Shown: piece after piece, positions 23,399 through 36,900 of the stretch
Layout of the letters: every line of letters starts with the position of its first letter
Numbering within the stretch: position 1 is the first letter of the stretch
NCBI GenBank assembly: GCA_016630905.1
Contig: WBMQ01000012.1
Span: 1,419,680-1,483,679, forward strand
Source of the DNA: Capillidium heterosporum
Taxonomy: Eukaryota > Entomophthoromycota > Entomophthoromycetes > Entomophthorales > Capillidiaceae
DNA length: 64,000 nt
Direction of reading: 5' to 3'
Translations under genes and position numbers: made by a program
The notes under the pieces: generated by a model
Told to the model about the DNA's origin: nothing
The model's database searches: none
What the model saw: the letters and a program-made list of their open reading frames with translations, nothing else

Positions 23399-25676
23399 CT
23401 AAATAACAATGGCAAAGGTGCCATTCCTTGTACCATAAACCAAAGGAAACCTTCGATTTGTGAAGTCGAATTTAGGGTGGAAGCATAAGGCGTTGGGCCT
23501 ATATTTCCCAAATATGCTCTGGTTGAGATGTATGAGGGGCAACGTTGTTAATGTGGAGTATACCGTGAGTCTATAGTTAAAGTCAGCAGCTAGGATGGTG
23601 TTGGAATTTGGTGTAAAGGCAGCCGGTAAAAGATACTTGCCTTTACTGGCATCAAAGGTTTGGTGGGTATAGGTGCGATTGACTTGAAGTTGCTTATCTG
23701 ATGTAATGTCGATGGTGCGCATGCAGTGATCGTAAGCCATAGTGAGAAACCTGCTGCCATTGGTGTGGAATTGACCATAGTAGGCTGTCTTGGGTAACTT
23801 GAGTTGGGCAACGGTGAAATCGACACCTGTCCTACGTAGGTCGTAAGTTTGGATTAAACCAGAGGCGAACCCGGCTACTAACTGGAAATCATTACTAGGG
23901 TCAGAAGCTAAGAACTTGACAAACTTGTTGTTGGGTTGCACTTTGTGTAAAGTGGCTGCTAAAGTTGGCTGCCTACGATCCAAAAGCCCGACGATACCGT
24001 CCGTCGTCCCGAACGCCACCTGATTAACTAAATTATATAATGGGTCAAAGGCCGTTAAAATCGTACTGCGATCCTGGTAGTGAGTCACCACTTTGAGGTT
24101 AGTGGTGTCCAGCGATTGGATCTTGCCAAGTTTGGTTGCCATCATCAATAGGGAGGGATGGGCATTGTCAAAGTTCAAGCCAACGATGGCATCCTTGCAT
24201 ACGGTTACCTGCTCCAAGTTTAACCGAGATATGCATTGAGTTTTGTCAAGTGGGGTACCGTTGTAGTCATCAAGCAATTGGGTTAGGTCGGCTAAGGATA
24301 CATACCCCGATAGGTCACTGAAGGCAGTAAGGATCTTGCTCGAGTCGGGACAAAAGTCGATGAGCTTGATTTCACCAGGTCGAATGACAATTTCATCAGT
24401 GGTAACTAGATTCAAGTTTTTGAATTGATCCAGACTGGCTTTATCGGCCTCTATCCATTGCTTTACTTTGTTAGTATTGGCATCCTTGCTTGTTTGAGCC
24501 AAAAAGTCCCAGTTCAATTTGACTAGCTGTGGGTCTCGATTCGCTTGGCAACATGTCATCATCAGGCTGGTAGTGTCGTCACCGACTGGACACTTACAAC
24601 CTACTGGGGCGTTGAAGGGTAAGTTGGTGTTGGCGTTTATGTTGTGGACGACTGCAGCCTTCTCCAGCCCATTACCAAGGAGTACTTGCCGTACCTCAGT
24701 TGAGTTAGGCTCGTCTTCGTTGCTTAATTCATTCTTGTTGTACTCATGATAGTTGACTCTTCCATTCTCACTTTCCTTCCTATTTAATCGGCCTGACTTG
24801 CGGATAGGTAGGGATACCTCTTTGCGTTCTTGCTTGATAGTGACTCGAGGTACGGTGGTAATGGTATTTTGGATCAAAGTCAGGCCACCTAGCCCTAGGT
24901 CGAGTTCGGCCATCATGCGTAAGTTCTCTTCGATCAATTGTAGACGTTTTCGTTCGTACTCGCTCAATTGGTTTTCGCTGTTAGTTAAAGGTTTGGTGGT
25001 GGGTTGCTTGGTGATGGTGGGTTTAAATTCTAAAGTTTTGTAAATGTTAATTGGATTTTATTTTTTGGTTCGTAAAGGCTACCTCGACCACACTTCAACT
25101 TATGAAATTCTCCTTTGCTGTGGTTGTAGTTGATTTTGACGCTGGTTACTTTCAAGTACTCCTCATCGAAATCATCTGAAAGCAACTATGCTGTAAAATC
25201 AATATTGAGTTAGTGAAGCTAAAAAATACCTGCTTTTTCACCACTGTTGGATTAAATGCACCTTTTTTGCTTCGCTTCGTCGTTTTGCTCTAATTATTGT
25301 CAGTATATAGTAGATTGATAAAGGTATACCTTATTTGTTAAATTACGTTTAGAATTATTCGATTTATTTGATGTTGAAATAAATTCATCGTCACCATTTG
25401 AATTAACTATATTCTTAAATGATGTTAAGTTGGCAAGATAGAAAAGCTTACCTGAGGATAGATGTTTTTAGTTCGAATGCGTCTGTGTTGAATTCGACAG
25501 TTGGGCTGGCATAATTCGATTTGGTTGGCTCGTAGACGTTTGGTCAGGTCGATATAAAGGAACTTCTTTTTGATCAAATTGTAGCTCGTGTACTTGGCGT
25601 TGCCTTTGGCATTTAGCTGATGCTTTATTAACGATTCAGCAACCACTCTTTGCTGGCGCTTAGGTCGAGTTATCAT
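23399..25676 (-). CDS. CMR1: Cmr1/WDR76-like WD40 protein
   Basis: Cmr1/WDR76 binds damaged DNA and chromatin and moves to protein quality-control foci under replication stress. Exons, leftward: 25676-25452, 25413-25330, 25289-25230, 25185-25083, 25029-23399; 700 aa, all phases matching. The N-terminal 200 residues are basic and low-complexity (MITRPKRQQR, KTTKRSKKG), then an acidic patch (LLSDDFDEEYL). The Cmr1 signature YERKRLQLIEENLRMMAELDL precedes the propeller. The WD40 region fills the large last exon, with blades such as KLIDFCPDSSKILTAFSDLSG, IVGLNFDNAHPSLLMMATKLG and VAFGTTDGIVGLLDRRQP, ending in HPKFDFTNRRFPLVYGTRNG. The N-terminal extension is longer than in yeast Cmr1. WDR76 naming would be equally valid. 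Confidence 0.85.
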
Positions 25677-26389
25677 ATTGGTTTGCTGGGTTGGATTTAT
25701 AAAGTGATGAGTTGTTTTTGAAGTTGACGAAAATTTTGTAAAATTGGAAAGGTTAATTGGTTATTATTTGCAATTTTTTAAGGAATTGAAATTAAATTAG
25801 ATTTGCAGACATAGAACAAGTTTGTTTAAAATGATGGCATAATTTAATATAATTTATTTAAAAGTATATGCTATAGCTACAAGATTAAACTTTAGAAATA
25901 GCATTCAATTTTAAAAAAGTAACTTATAAGAATATTTGTATAATTATAGAATTTCCTTAAATTATGATTTTAAAATATTATAGTAATTAGTAAAGAAAAT
26001 ATTTATTAAAGTATATAATATAAAAGCTTAGTTATAATAATATTATTAAAATAAGTATATATTATAGAATATTAGCTAGTTAATTCTACTAAATATTTAG
26101 TTACCAATTTAGACTTTTAATTAAGTTTAGCTAAGTTTAGTAAGTTTTTTAATATAGAATACACTATATATAACTATGTTATAAGCTAGTTAATATAAAT
26201 AAAATAGTTTATAATTATTAAAAATACTTACTAATAAAAGTTAACCAAAAGGCAATAATAGTTAGTATTTATAAAGGTTAAAAAAGCTAACTACAAAGTT
26301 ATATAAAAATAAAACTTATACTTAAAGCTTAATTTAAAAGTAATAAGTAAATAAAAATACTTTAATTATAATTAAATTTATTAGTTTAG

Positions 26390-26800
26390 TATAATAATCT
26401 TAATTATTATAATTTTTAGTATAAGATTTTTAACTAATTTTCTTTATATACTACACTATTTTTTTTCTTACTAGTCTTTGATTTTTCTACTTTTTATTTA
26501 TATTTAGTTTTAAATAAAAATATGTTTTACTTATTAGATATTTTTAATTATTTTTCTATATTTTTGGTTTTGGTTATATATTAGTAATCTTTAGCTATTA
26601 CTAGCATAGTATATTAATATTAGAATTCTGATAATTAGTAAGTATTACTAAGATACTAAAGAAGTATTTAAACTTTTAAGATGCTACTAAAAGCTTTTAT
26701 CTTAATAATATTTTACTTTGCTATTTTCTAATAGCTATTACTTATTCTACTTTCTAGCTATAGCTATTATAATAGCCTAATTTTATTTTTTAGTTTTGAA
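26390..26800 (+). mobile_element. Degraded LTR family C fragment
   Basis: The start TATAATAATCTTAATT corresponds to TGTAATAATCCTGGTT of the better copy at 43236 after G-to-A and C-to-T change. Homology runs through the TTTGGTTATATATTAGTAATC segment. The right end is unclear. Confidence 0.5.
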
Positions 26801-27208
26801 TAAAGTTTTGTTTTTTACTTATCTTTTTATTTTAATATAGTATTTTTATATAGTCTAATTTCTTTATCTTTTTTACTTTTTATTATCTATTAATAATTCT
26901 TACTATTCTTAAATCCTACCTTCTTTAAGTAATTAATATTACTGATACTATTAATTTTTTTAAGCCAACATTAATCTATTAATCTACCTTTACCTTTAAT
27001 CCTAATATAATAGTATTAGCTATTTTATAATCTTTTCCTAATAGGTCCTCTTTAGTCTAGCTTTAGTTTATACCTAAGCTTTTATATATTTCCTTTATCC
27101 TTTTCTAAAACTAAAATATAACTATAATTATATATATATTTCTTATAATATATCTTTTTTACTTAACTATTTAATCTACTTTTTAAAAATCTAGTCCTTT
27201 ATTACTAA

Positions 27209-27991
27209 TGTAATAATAAGTATAATAACCTTAATTGTTACAATTCCTAAAATAAGGTTATTAATCAATTTCCTATATACTATATTAATTTTCTCTTATT
27301 CCTTCCTCTTTTTCTTTGTTTTCCAATTTATAGCTATCTTAGTTATAAATCCACCCTATATATCAATTATTTTAATTACCTTGACTATTTTCTTAAACTT
27401 AACTATAACCTAGAAACTCTAATAATTAGCAGTATATTAGCTGATTCATACCTTCTAACTATGAAAATGCACCAGTAGTAGTTAATAAAGTTACTAGTTT
27501 TTTTAGATAAACTTAGTAAATATTCAATTAATCTATAAAGTAGTAGATTGCTAAAGAAAAAACCAATCCTGCTAGTATTATTATAATTAAGATACTAAAG
27601 GAATATTTAAACTCCTTGATGATTATCAAAAGCCAATATCTTGATAACATTTTACCTTGCTATTTTTTAAATAGCTATTACCTACCTTTTGATTTCAACT
27701 ATTAACTATAGCTATTATAATAGCCTAATCTGTTTTGTCTATAAATAAAGTATTGTTTTTAGTTAGCCTTTTAGTTATTAAATTGTACAAATATGTGATT
27801 TGTCTTTTATATCTTTTTAGCTTATTCTGCTCAAACTTTCTTTACTTCTCTTTAAACTTACCTTCTTTAGGTAATTCATATTACTAATACTATAGTCAGT
27901 ATTGGTTCTACTGTTCCAACTTTTCATATTATATGTTTCTATTATGATACCATTATTAGTTGGATCCAATAGCACCTTCTTAAATCTTATA
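27209..27991 (+). mobile_element. LTR family C, longer variant
   Basis: Begins TGTAATAATAAG and ends near AGCACCTTCTTAAATCTTATA, matching the family C end CACCCTCTTGGACCTTACA. It is about 780 bp against 654 bp for the reference copy. No clear target-site duplication was found. Confidence 0.5.
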
Positions 27992-28020
27992 ATAAGTATT
28001 AATTTTATTTTTTTATCTAT

Positions 28021-28675
28021 TATAAGAAAATATTTTTAAATTAGCTGTAGTTTCACTCTATAAACCAAATTCAAGTCTAGAAATACCTTTATAATAAAAA
28101 TTAAGTAATCAATCCTATAGTCACTATGTCTTATTCCTTGTGCTTCTTTAATATTATAATTATTTTTTAAAAAAACCAAAAAAGTTATAATACTAAAGTT
28201 TAGATAAATACTAATTACCAGTATTTGGAATATTTACTACTAAAAACAAGTTACCTATATAAGGCCTATAGTAAACTTAGTAGTAGGCTAAGTAATTATT
28301 AAATAAATGTATTAAGCATTTGATATTTTTCTTTTGCTATTAGTATAGTATAGACTTTTTGCATAGTATAATTGAAAACTAATAATTTGTATTCCTTCAA
28401 GACTGAAAGTTATATTGACCTGACCTAAATCAACAACCTGAACTAAACAAAATTTGAAAACTTAAGCTAAACAATAGATTTGACTATATTCCTTAGTTTC
28501 ATAGCTATAGTTAGAGTAGTTATGTTTGCTCACTGCCTTTGAATCCAACTTTAAGCATGATTATCCTCTTTGTATAACCTTTATATCAACTTTTTTAACC
28601 TTTATAAAGTACTAACTACTATTACTATCTAGTTAACTCCTGCTAATAAGCATTCTTAGTGAACATTTCCTAACA
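28021..28675 (+). mobile_element. Solo LTR family A, TSD TCTAT
   Basis: A 655-bp copy starting TATAAGAAAATA (ancestral TGTAAGGAAATC) and ending ACATTTCCTAACA. TCTAT flanks it at 28016-28020 and 28676-28680. The flanking DNA appears to be a family C end, so this is a nested insertion. Confidence 0.8.
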
Positions 28676-30586
28676 TCTATTATATTATTATTAGTTAGAT
28701 TTAGTAGTATTTCTTTAGATCTTATATTTAGTATAAATTAGTTTTATAGTTTGATTTAGATTAGTATAACTATCTAATTTAAAAAATATTAACTTTTAGT
28801 TTTAAATTATACTATTAATATTATTATTATTAAATAGTTTAATAATTACTTAGCTTACTACTAAATTTACTATATACTTTATATAAGTTACTTACTTTTA
28901 GTAGTAAATATTTATGCTATTAAAAGTTATAAATAATTATTTAAAAAATATTATAAATATAAATATTAAAAATTAAGTAAAAAATTGATTACTAATATTT
29001 AAAATACTAATTAGAAATAGCCAATACTAAATAAAATATTTAATTTAGTATTAGTTATTTTTATTAAATATTTAGCTATTAGTTTAAATTTTAAATTAAG
29101 TAGTTCTAATTAAACTTAATAAGTTTTTTAGTATTAGATATATAGTTATTATATTATAAACTAGCTAATATATATTTAAATTCTTTATAGCAAATAAAAA
29201 TTTTTAATTTTTATAAAACTATAAGTTAAAAACTTTAAAATAATTAAAAAGATTTTTCAAACTAATAAAAATCAAATTAATATATAAAAAGCTCTTTTTA
29301 AAGTAAAAGTTTAGGTATATACTATAGCTTTAAAGTAAATTATAATTTAATAGCTTATAAATAAGTTTTTTATATTAACTTTAGTTATTATATTTTTAAT
29401 ATAAGGTTTTTTTATTAACCTTTAAATTTTTTATTTACTATTTATAACTATTTTTAATTAGGAATTTTTTACTTATTAGATATTTTTAATTATTTTTATA
29501 TATTTATTTTTAGTTATAATTTAGAAAATTTAACTATTATTAATGCAATATCTTAATATTAAAATTTTAATACCTAATAAGTATTATTAAAATACTATTT
29601 ATTAAAAAGTATCTATTAAGAATACTTATTAGTAAAATTTAGCTAAATATAATAGTAGCTATAAAGTCTAAAGAGGCACTATTAAATCTAATTAATAATA
29701 GTATTATAATATATTAGAATAATAAAATTAATATTAGCTACTATATTAGTAATATAAATCATTTTAAATATAAAGAAAAGTTAAAATATAGTATACTAAA
29801 AAGTAAAGAATTTAGATTATATAAGTATACTATATAAAACTAAAACTTTATTTATAAACTAGAAAATAAAACTAAGCTATTAGAAATAGCTATAAATAGT
29901 AAAATATAATACTATTAAAATAAAAAGGTAAATTTTAAAAGTAGAATAGGCTTAAAATCAATACTATTACTAATTAGTATATTTATAAAAAAATATTAAT
30001 AATATAGTAATAAAAAAGTTTAAACAAATATAATATATAATCTAATTTTAAAATTATAATTAAAGCTACTATATAATCTAAAGAATTATATTAAATAGTA
30101 ATATAATTATAGATTTTTAATAAAATACTAAAATAATTTAATTTTTAATATTAACTTAGCTTTTTAGCTAAGTTGTAAAGTAATTATTAATTTATATTAT
30201 TTTTATAGTTAGCTTATACTTATACTATATTCTAACAATATACTTTATATTAAAAACTTTATTTTTTAATAGTTTACTTTAAATTACTAAATAACTAGCT
30301 TTACTATATTAATTAGCTATAGAAATTATTAAATTCAAACTTTAAAGATGAATTACTATAACTAAAATATATATCTACCCCTTTATAAAAAAAGTATCTA
30401 CTTATATATAATTAAGTTATAACTTTTATATAAAATAAATAGATTTTTTAAATTAAGGATTTAAAATTATATATAAATTATATTAATTTAATTAGATATT
30501 TAAAAATTTTTAGTACTTTTATTAGTTATAAAAAATTTAACTATATCTATATTAGCTAGCCTAGAATATAATATTTATATTATATT

Positions 30587-31272
30587 TGTAAGAAAATTCT
30601 TTTAATTAGCTATAGTTTTACATTTTAGATATATAGATTACTAATTTAGCATTGATTTTAGCAATGCTAAAAATTCTTTTCTCTTTAACATAAATTAAGC
30701 ATTTTATTTAGCATTAATTATCTTTAAATTAGCCTTAGCATTTCTTAGATTAATAATAAATGTTTAGAAAATAAGAGGAATAATATTACTAATAGATTAG
30801 GAAAAATATTAATTATTAGTATTCTAAGTACCAACTACTAAAGACAAGTTACTTATATAAAGGCCTATAGTAAACTTAGTAATAGGTTAAGTTATTATTA
30901 AATAAACATATTGAATTATTTTATATTTCTTCTGCTATTAGTATAGTATAGACTTTTTACATAGTATAATGTAAAACTGATAATTAGTATTCCTTTATAG
31001 TAAAGAGTTGCATTAACCTAAACTAAGTAATAAAACTAATCTGAATTAATCTGAACTAAACCTTAAAGCCTTCCTGAACCAATAAACCCAACTGTGCTTC
31101 TTAGCCTAATAGCTACCTTTAGAGTATTTCTATCTGCCTATCATCTTTAGATTAGGCTATAAGTATAAGCCTCCTTCTTATATAGCCTTATAGTCAATAT
31201 TCTTAGCCTTTATAAAGTTCTAGCTACTATTGCTTCTTAGCTAATCCTAGCTAGTAAATATTTCTTATAAAT
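30587..31272 (+). mobile_element. Truncated LTR family A
   Basis: Starts TGTAAGAAAATTCTTTT and aligns with the near-intact copy at 57007 until TTTCTTATAAA. The last approximately 20 bp are replaced by family D sequence in reverse orientation, which continues to about 31830. Confidence 0.6.
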
Positions 31273-32511
31273 AGATAATCCTAATCTACTTTTAAAGTAT
31301 AATAGATATAAATCATTTACTTAATAAAGTACTAGTTATTAGTATCCTTATTATCCTATTGTTTTTATTTTATATTTTTATATAAATTCCTCTAATTTGT
31401 ATAACTTTTTAATAAGTAATTATTTTATAAATAAAAATTCTAATTTCTTCCTATACTATAATTATTATACATTATTAGAACTAATTTTTTATAACTATTA
31501 AATTAATTAAAAATCAAACTAGATTATTGCCAACTTAGAGTAGCTTAAAGTTAATATATATATTAGTGTTAGATTAAAAATAACTTAGAATTTACAAAAT
31601 AGTATTAGAATTAAAGCTAATTAAATAGGATTAATTATTAAAACCTAATTAATATTATTACTTTTCTTAGCTTTATTACAACTATAGCCTTATTTATCTT
31701 TATAAACTAACTTTAGGTTTAGATTATAACTAAAGTATTAACTAATAAAGTAATAGTATTAAGCTTTTTGGTTTTATTAGTATAATTACTACTATATTAG
31801 CTTATTTTAAGACTAGTTTAGCATTTCTAAAAAGCCCTTTCTATAGTAGCTTATAAGTATATTTATTTTTAATAAAATATAAGGTATATATTAAGTTATA
31901 CTTTGCTTTTAAGCTATAATATATATATATTATTTTAAAAAAATTAAATAGGCTTAATATAAGCTAATATAGTAGTAATAATACTAATAAGACTAAAGAG
32001 CCTAAAGTTATTGCTTAATAGCTAATACTTTAGTAATAACCTAAATATAAATCAATTTATAAAAATAAAAAAGCTAAAAAATATAACACTATTTATTATA
32101 ATTTTTCTAATTTACTATAATAAGCTTTAATTTTAAGCTAATATAAACTAACAGTATTTTTATTCTAATTTTAGCTAACTATTAGTTATAGAAAGTTAGT
32201 ATTAAAATATATATAATATAAAGATAAATTGTAATCTTTATTATAAAATAATCATTTATTTAAAAGCATTATAAATTAGAAAAGTCTAAAAATAATAATA
32301 ATATAGGTAAAAGGATAGAAATATTAATAAGTGTATTATTAAAAAAATAGTTTGAATTTATTATGCTATAGAAGTATATCATAATAATATATTTATAAAG
32401 TATTAAATTTTATAAAATAGTTAGTATTTACTATAAGTTTAGTTTATAAGTTTTATATTAATAATTTGCCTTTTTTAACTGACTTTTATAAAACTAAAAT
32501 CTAATATATTA

Positions 32512-33159
32512 TGTTGGCTAATCATTCTTACTGAGTGTTTAACTACTAGCTAGGACTTTTATTTAATTAGGTTTAGCTAAACTTGGTGAGTCCTTTAGTA
32601 TAAAATATATTTTTATTATATTGTAGGTTAACTAATATAAATATAGCTGAATTCTCTACAATCAATGAAAGTACTAAAAATCCTCAATTCCTGCAAAACT
32701 ACTGGCTAAGAACCTTTAAACATTTAATAAAACTAATCCAACTTAATATACAATTTTAGAATTTTAAAGATTTTAAACTATGAAATTCCAAAATCCTCTA
32801 TATTTTTGAAATCCTTAATCCTAAGAAAAACCGGCCCCTTCTTCCTATATAAAAGTTATGATATATATATTGTAGTTTGGGAGATAGTTATAACTTAATA
32901 ATATATAAATGTATATTTCTTTTATAAAAAAGCAAATATATGTTTTGGTTATAGTAGTCTACCTTTAAAGTTCAGATCCAATGATTTGTATAGCTGATTA
33001 ATATAGTAAAACTGGTTATCTAGTAATTTAAAGTAAATCTTTGATAAAAGATAAAGTTTATAACCCAAAGTATATTATTAGAACATAGTATAATTGTAAG
33101 CTAACTATGAAAAAATAACCTGATGTTTGAAATATAATAGCTAAAAAGCTAAATTAATA
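32512..33159 (+). mobile_element. Solo LTR family B, TSD TATTA/TACTA
   Basis: A 648-bp copy starting TGTTGGCTAATC and ending GCTAAATTAATA (ancestral GCTAAGTTGACA). The flanks are TATTA (32507-32511) and TACTA (33160-33164), differing by one C/T transition. The host sequence on both sides resembles family D, so B inserted into D here. Confidence 0.75.
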
Positions 33160-33999
33160 TACTATTAGCTTAAAATAGCTTTAAAACTAAAGTTTGGCTA
33201 ATTAGAACAATTATTAAGCTAATTCTCTAAAGAAGCTTTTTAAGATTATGTTATAAATTAAAGCTTTAATAAATAAATAAACTAAAAAAATGTTTTTCTA
33301 GATTATTTTTATTAAAGTAAAAAAGGTATGTTTTTAAGTTGTTTTGAAGATATTTTAGGTCATCTTTTAGATTATAAGTTCAAGTTTAGATTAATTTCTT
33401 ATGCATTTTAAAAAGCTTCCTAGCTAATAATTTTGAAAGAATTAAAGAATTTAAATAGTTTGTTTTGTTATAATGAAATCCTACTATTTGTATTAACTGG
33501 CCTACAATATAGTATATATCAAGCAATTAAATGATTATAGTTTTCATAGATCATAATAGTACTATTATCTTTCTTTTATTCTTCTAATTAAAACTTATAA
33601 ACCTATATATTGTCAAGTAGTAACTTTTCTCTAAGCTATAATATAAATATTAAAGCTCTTATACAGAAAATAGAGTATTTCCGTTTTGGTTTAGATTTTT
33701 AAAATCATAAATATAAATTGGATTAGTCTAATTAAATATTTTAAAATGATTTCTAGTTAGTAGTTTTGTAAGAATTAAGAGCTAAGTATTTTTATTAGAT
33801 ATAAGATAACTATTATGTTTATATTAGCTAGCCTGTAACATAATTAAACATAATATATCCTTTACTAAAGGACTTTCAAGTTTAATCAAATCTACTCAAC
33901 TAGAAATCTATACTAACAGTAAAAGGCTTAGCAAGGTCGACCAATTAATACTATATATTATGTCCTATTCCAAAAGATTTATTAATTCAACTAAACCTA

Positions 34000-36900
34000 T
34001 TTGATAGAAATCTAAACTAGTAGCCAAACACTTAATAAAAAATATTTACTTGGGTTTATAATATACTATTTTTTGCTTACTAGTATACTACTATTGGCTT
34101 ATTAATCTTATTAACTAATATAGTATATATAATACCATTCCTATCTATTAATCTATACATATTGGTTTTTAAGATGAATGAGTCCTAATTAATTAATCTA
34201 AAATTCAGCTATAATAACATAAAGGTGTTTAAAGAATCAATGCTTTTTAAAATACATCCAAGATAAATTTAAAAGCTTCTAATATTTTAGAGGTAAGTAA
34301 TTTATAAAGTACTAATCTTGGGATTTGTTTTTCAAACTGACCTATAACTAATTTAAAATCCATTTAAAAGTCTTTTTATCGCATAAATTGTTGGAAAATT
34401 GCATGCAATTTAACCAAAAGAAATTTGAACTTAGTAAATCCAAACTATATTGCTGCACAAAGCATCTAAATAATCTATCAAGAATTAACTATGGTTTAAT
34501 GCTTTTTAACAATGGTATCGTTTAGCAGATTTAATAAATTATCTATTTATCACTCCATTAGTTCAGACTATTACTAAATATCAATAATAGAAATATGCCT
34601 AATATCCAAAATTGGACTACCAGTACCTATTACTTATTTCCATTAAAGCATTTTTATTGGTATATAGATACGTATATTTCAAGCTATAAGCAATCAAAGA
34701 CTTGACTTTTTATACTTTAAACCTTTAGAACTTTCTTTTCTAGTTCTAATATAACCGTAACCATGTGGCTTTATTGATGATTTATTAATAACTCTTCTAA
34801 TACCATTTAAATTAATAGTAAAGCCTAAAATCAACCTATACCTTTACCTACCAAATTAGTTTTCAAATACTGTAGTTTTATTTATTCAAAAGCTTGTTTT
34901 ATGTTGGCAGCTAAAGCTGATATATTTGAGATTTGGAAAATGGTTTATTGAAATTATCAACATACCAAGATTAAAAATATCGATTGTCAACTGCAATGTT
35001 CTACAACTTAGATTAAATATTTTCAGTATCTATGTAAAGTGGGACGCTTTAAAAAACTAGAACCATTAAATTTAAATAGTACTAGTTAGAATCAGAATTG
35101 AATTTCGAATATATACTTTGATTCTTCAAAATATGTGTTAATTCTACCGCAATATTCATTCTAAATACAATCTAATCAAGACAATATAAATTTAAAACCA
35201 TCTAGTAAAGTTAAAAGTTGAGTTATGCTACAGTATTAGCCACACTATAATAACCTTTAAGTATTTATAGGCTGATTCTTTAAGCCTTTCCAAAAATAAC
35301 CTATTGATATCAAAGTATAAAAGGTGTTTTTAAAAGCTCGAGATTTAAACCCAAACTAAACTTTATATTGGAATACTTGTCCGAAACTACTTTTAGTACC
35401 TTATAGAGTTAGCTAAATTGACAATAGTTCCTAAAATAATATAGTTCAAACTAAATAGAGTAAATAATATCGTAAATTCAATTAAATTTCGTTAAATTTT
35501 CAAGATAGACTATATAAACATCCCATTCCTATAAAAGGATATAAAAGAATGTACCAGCTTCTCCATTAAATAATATACTTCAAACCTTTGGATTAAAATC
35601 AGCAGATCTGTTATTGGCCCAAATAATTTATTTTCCTTCTGGAGGTAGTCTAAAATTAATGACTTGCATAGTAACTAATTCAGCCTAAGTTGAAAATACC
35701 TGTTTAAAGCTAAATAGGATTCACTTTACCAAAATCTGTTAAGCATGGTATAATGTTTGTACTTTCAATTCAATTAAAATGTTATTCTTTAGATAACGAA
35801 TTATCAATTCAAAATTAATTTGGCTATTTCAGTATACATTGAGCAACATTGAGAAAACCCTAAATTCTGAATGCCGACCTCTAAAATATTTAAAGTAGAT
35901 TATGAATTAAAGCTGTGGCTTAAAATATGTATACAAGCCCACTTTCCATAAATGGCATTTATTGACGTAGTTTACTATTATATAAAATATCCTAGCCAAG
36001 GGAATTAGCTGCGATATATTTTAGTAAAAGTACAAATAGAATTTAGTTGAGTTTATTCGAAATGTACTAGGTTATTCCAAAATAGTGTATGGTGTTTTCA
36101 GAATATTATTGTGCTATTTCAAAAACATGAAATTTCTAACTAAATTAGTTTGAAAAATAACATAAAGTTAGATCATAAGAAATGTGTTTGGCCAGTAACA
36201 ATATAAACTACATTAGTAGATTGATTAAAGCAGCTTTATAAACCCAATTAGCTTACGGACCAATCTAAATAGTCCAATCAATATTTAGACGTTGCTTAAA
36301 TTATTTAGAACTATTCAATAATTTATTGTTTGTTTGTACTTTAATACTGGCAAAGCGTATTAGTATATTTAATGTAGTTTAAAAGTTTGTGATTTTAGCA
36401 CTTTAAATTTAATCAAAATATACTAGATTATTTCAAATATCCCTATAGTATAAACAAACATAGTAGCATTTCAAATTCCATGATTTTTAGAATTATAGAT
36501 AATCTTTACAATCTGAAATTTAGCTCCTGCAAAATCAAATCAAATGATTAGGGTTGTTTCTATTGTGCAATATAGAGGCGTTAAATGAATAGAGTAAGAA
36601 ACCATCCACAATTTTGTGAACAGTACCAGTATCTTGCAAATAACCAAGCTCAATCAAAGATACTAAAATTGACACTTGAAAATCTTGGTAGTTTGAAACA
36701 TTTTATATGCATAGAATAATTTAAGGATATTTGAAAGGGTAGTTTATGAAATATACATACTTTTTTGTAACCTTTTGTTAATTAATAAATCTATCTCCAA
36801 TTCAATAAAGTAAAGTTTCATAATATTTTGCTATAATCACTCACTTAAATAATTTTGCATCAGTCATCTTTATTTTGATGAAACATAGTTTCCCACAGCT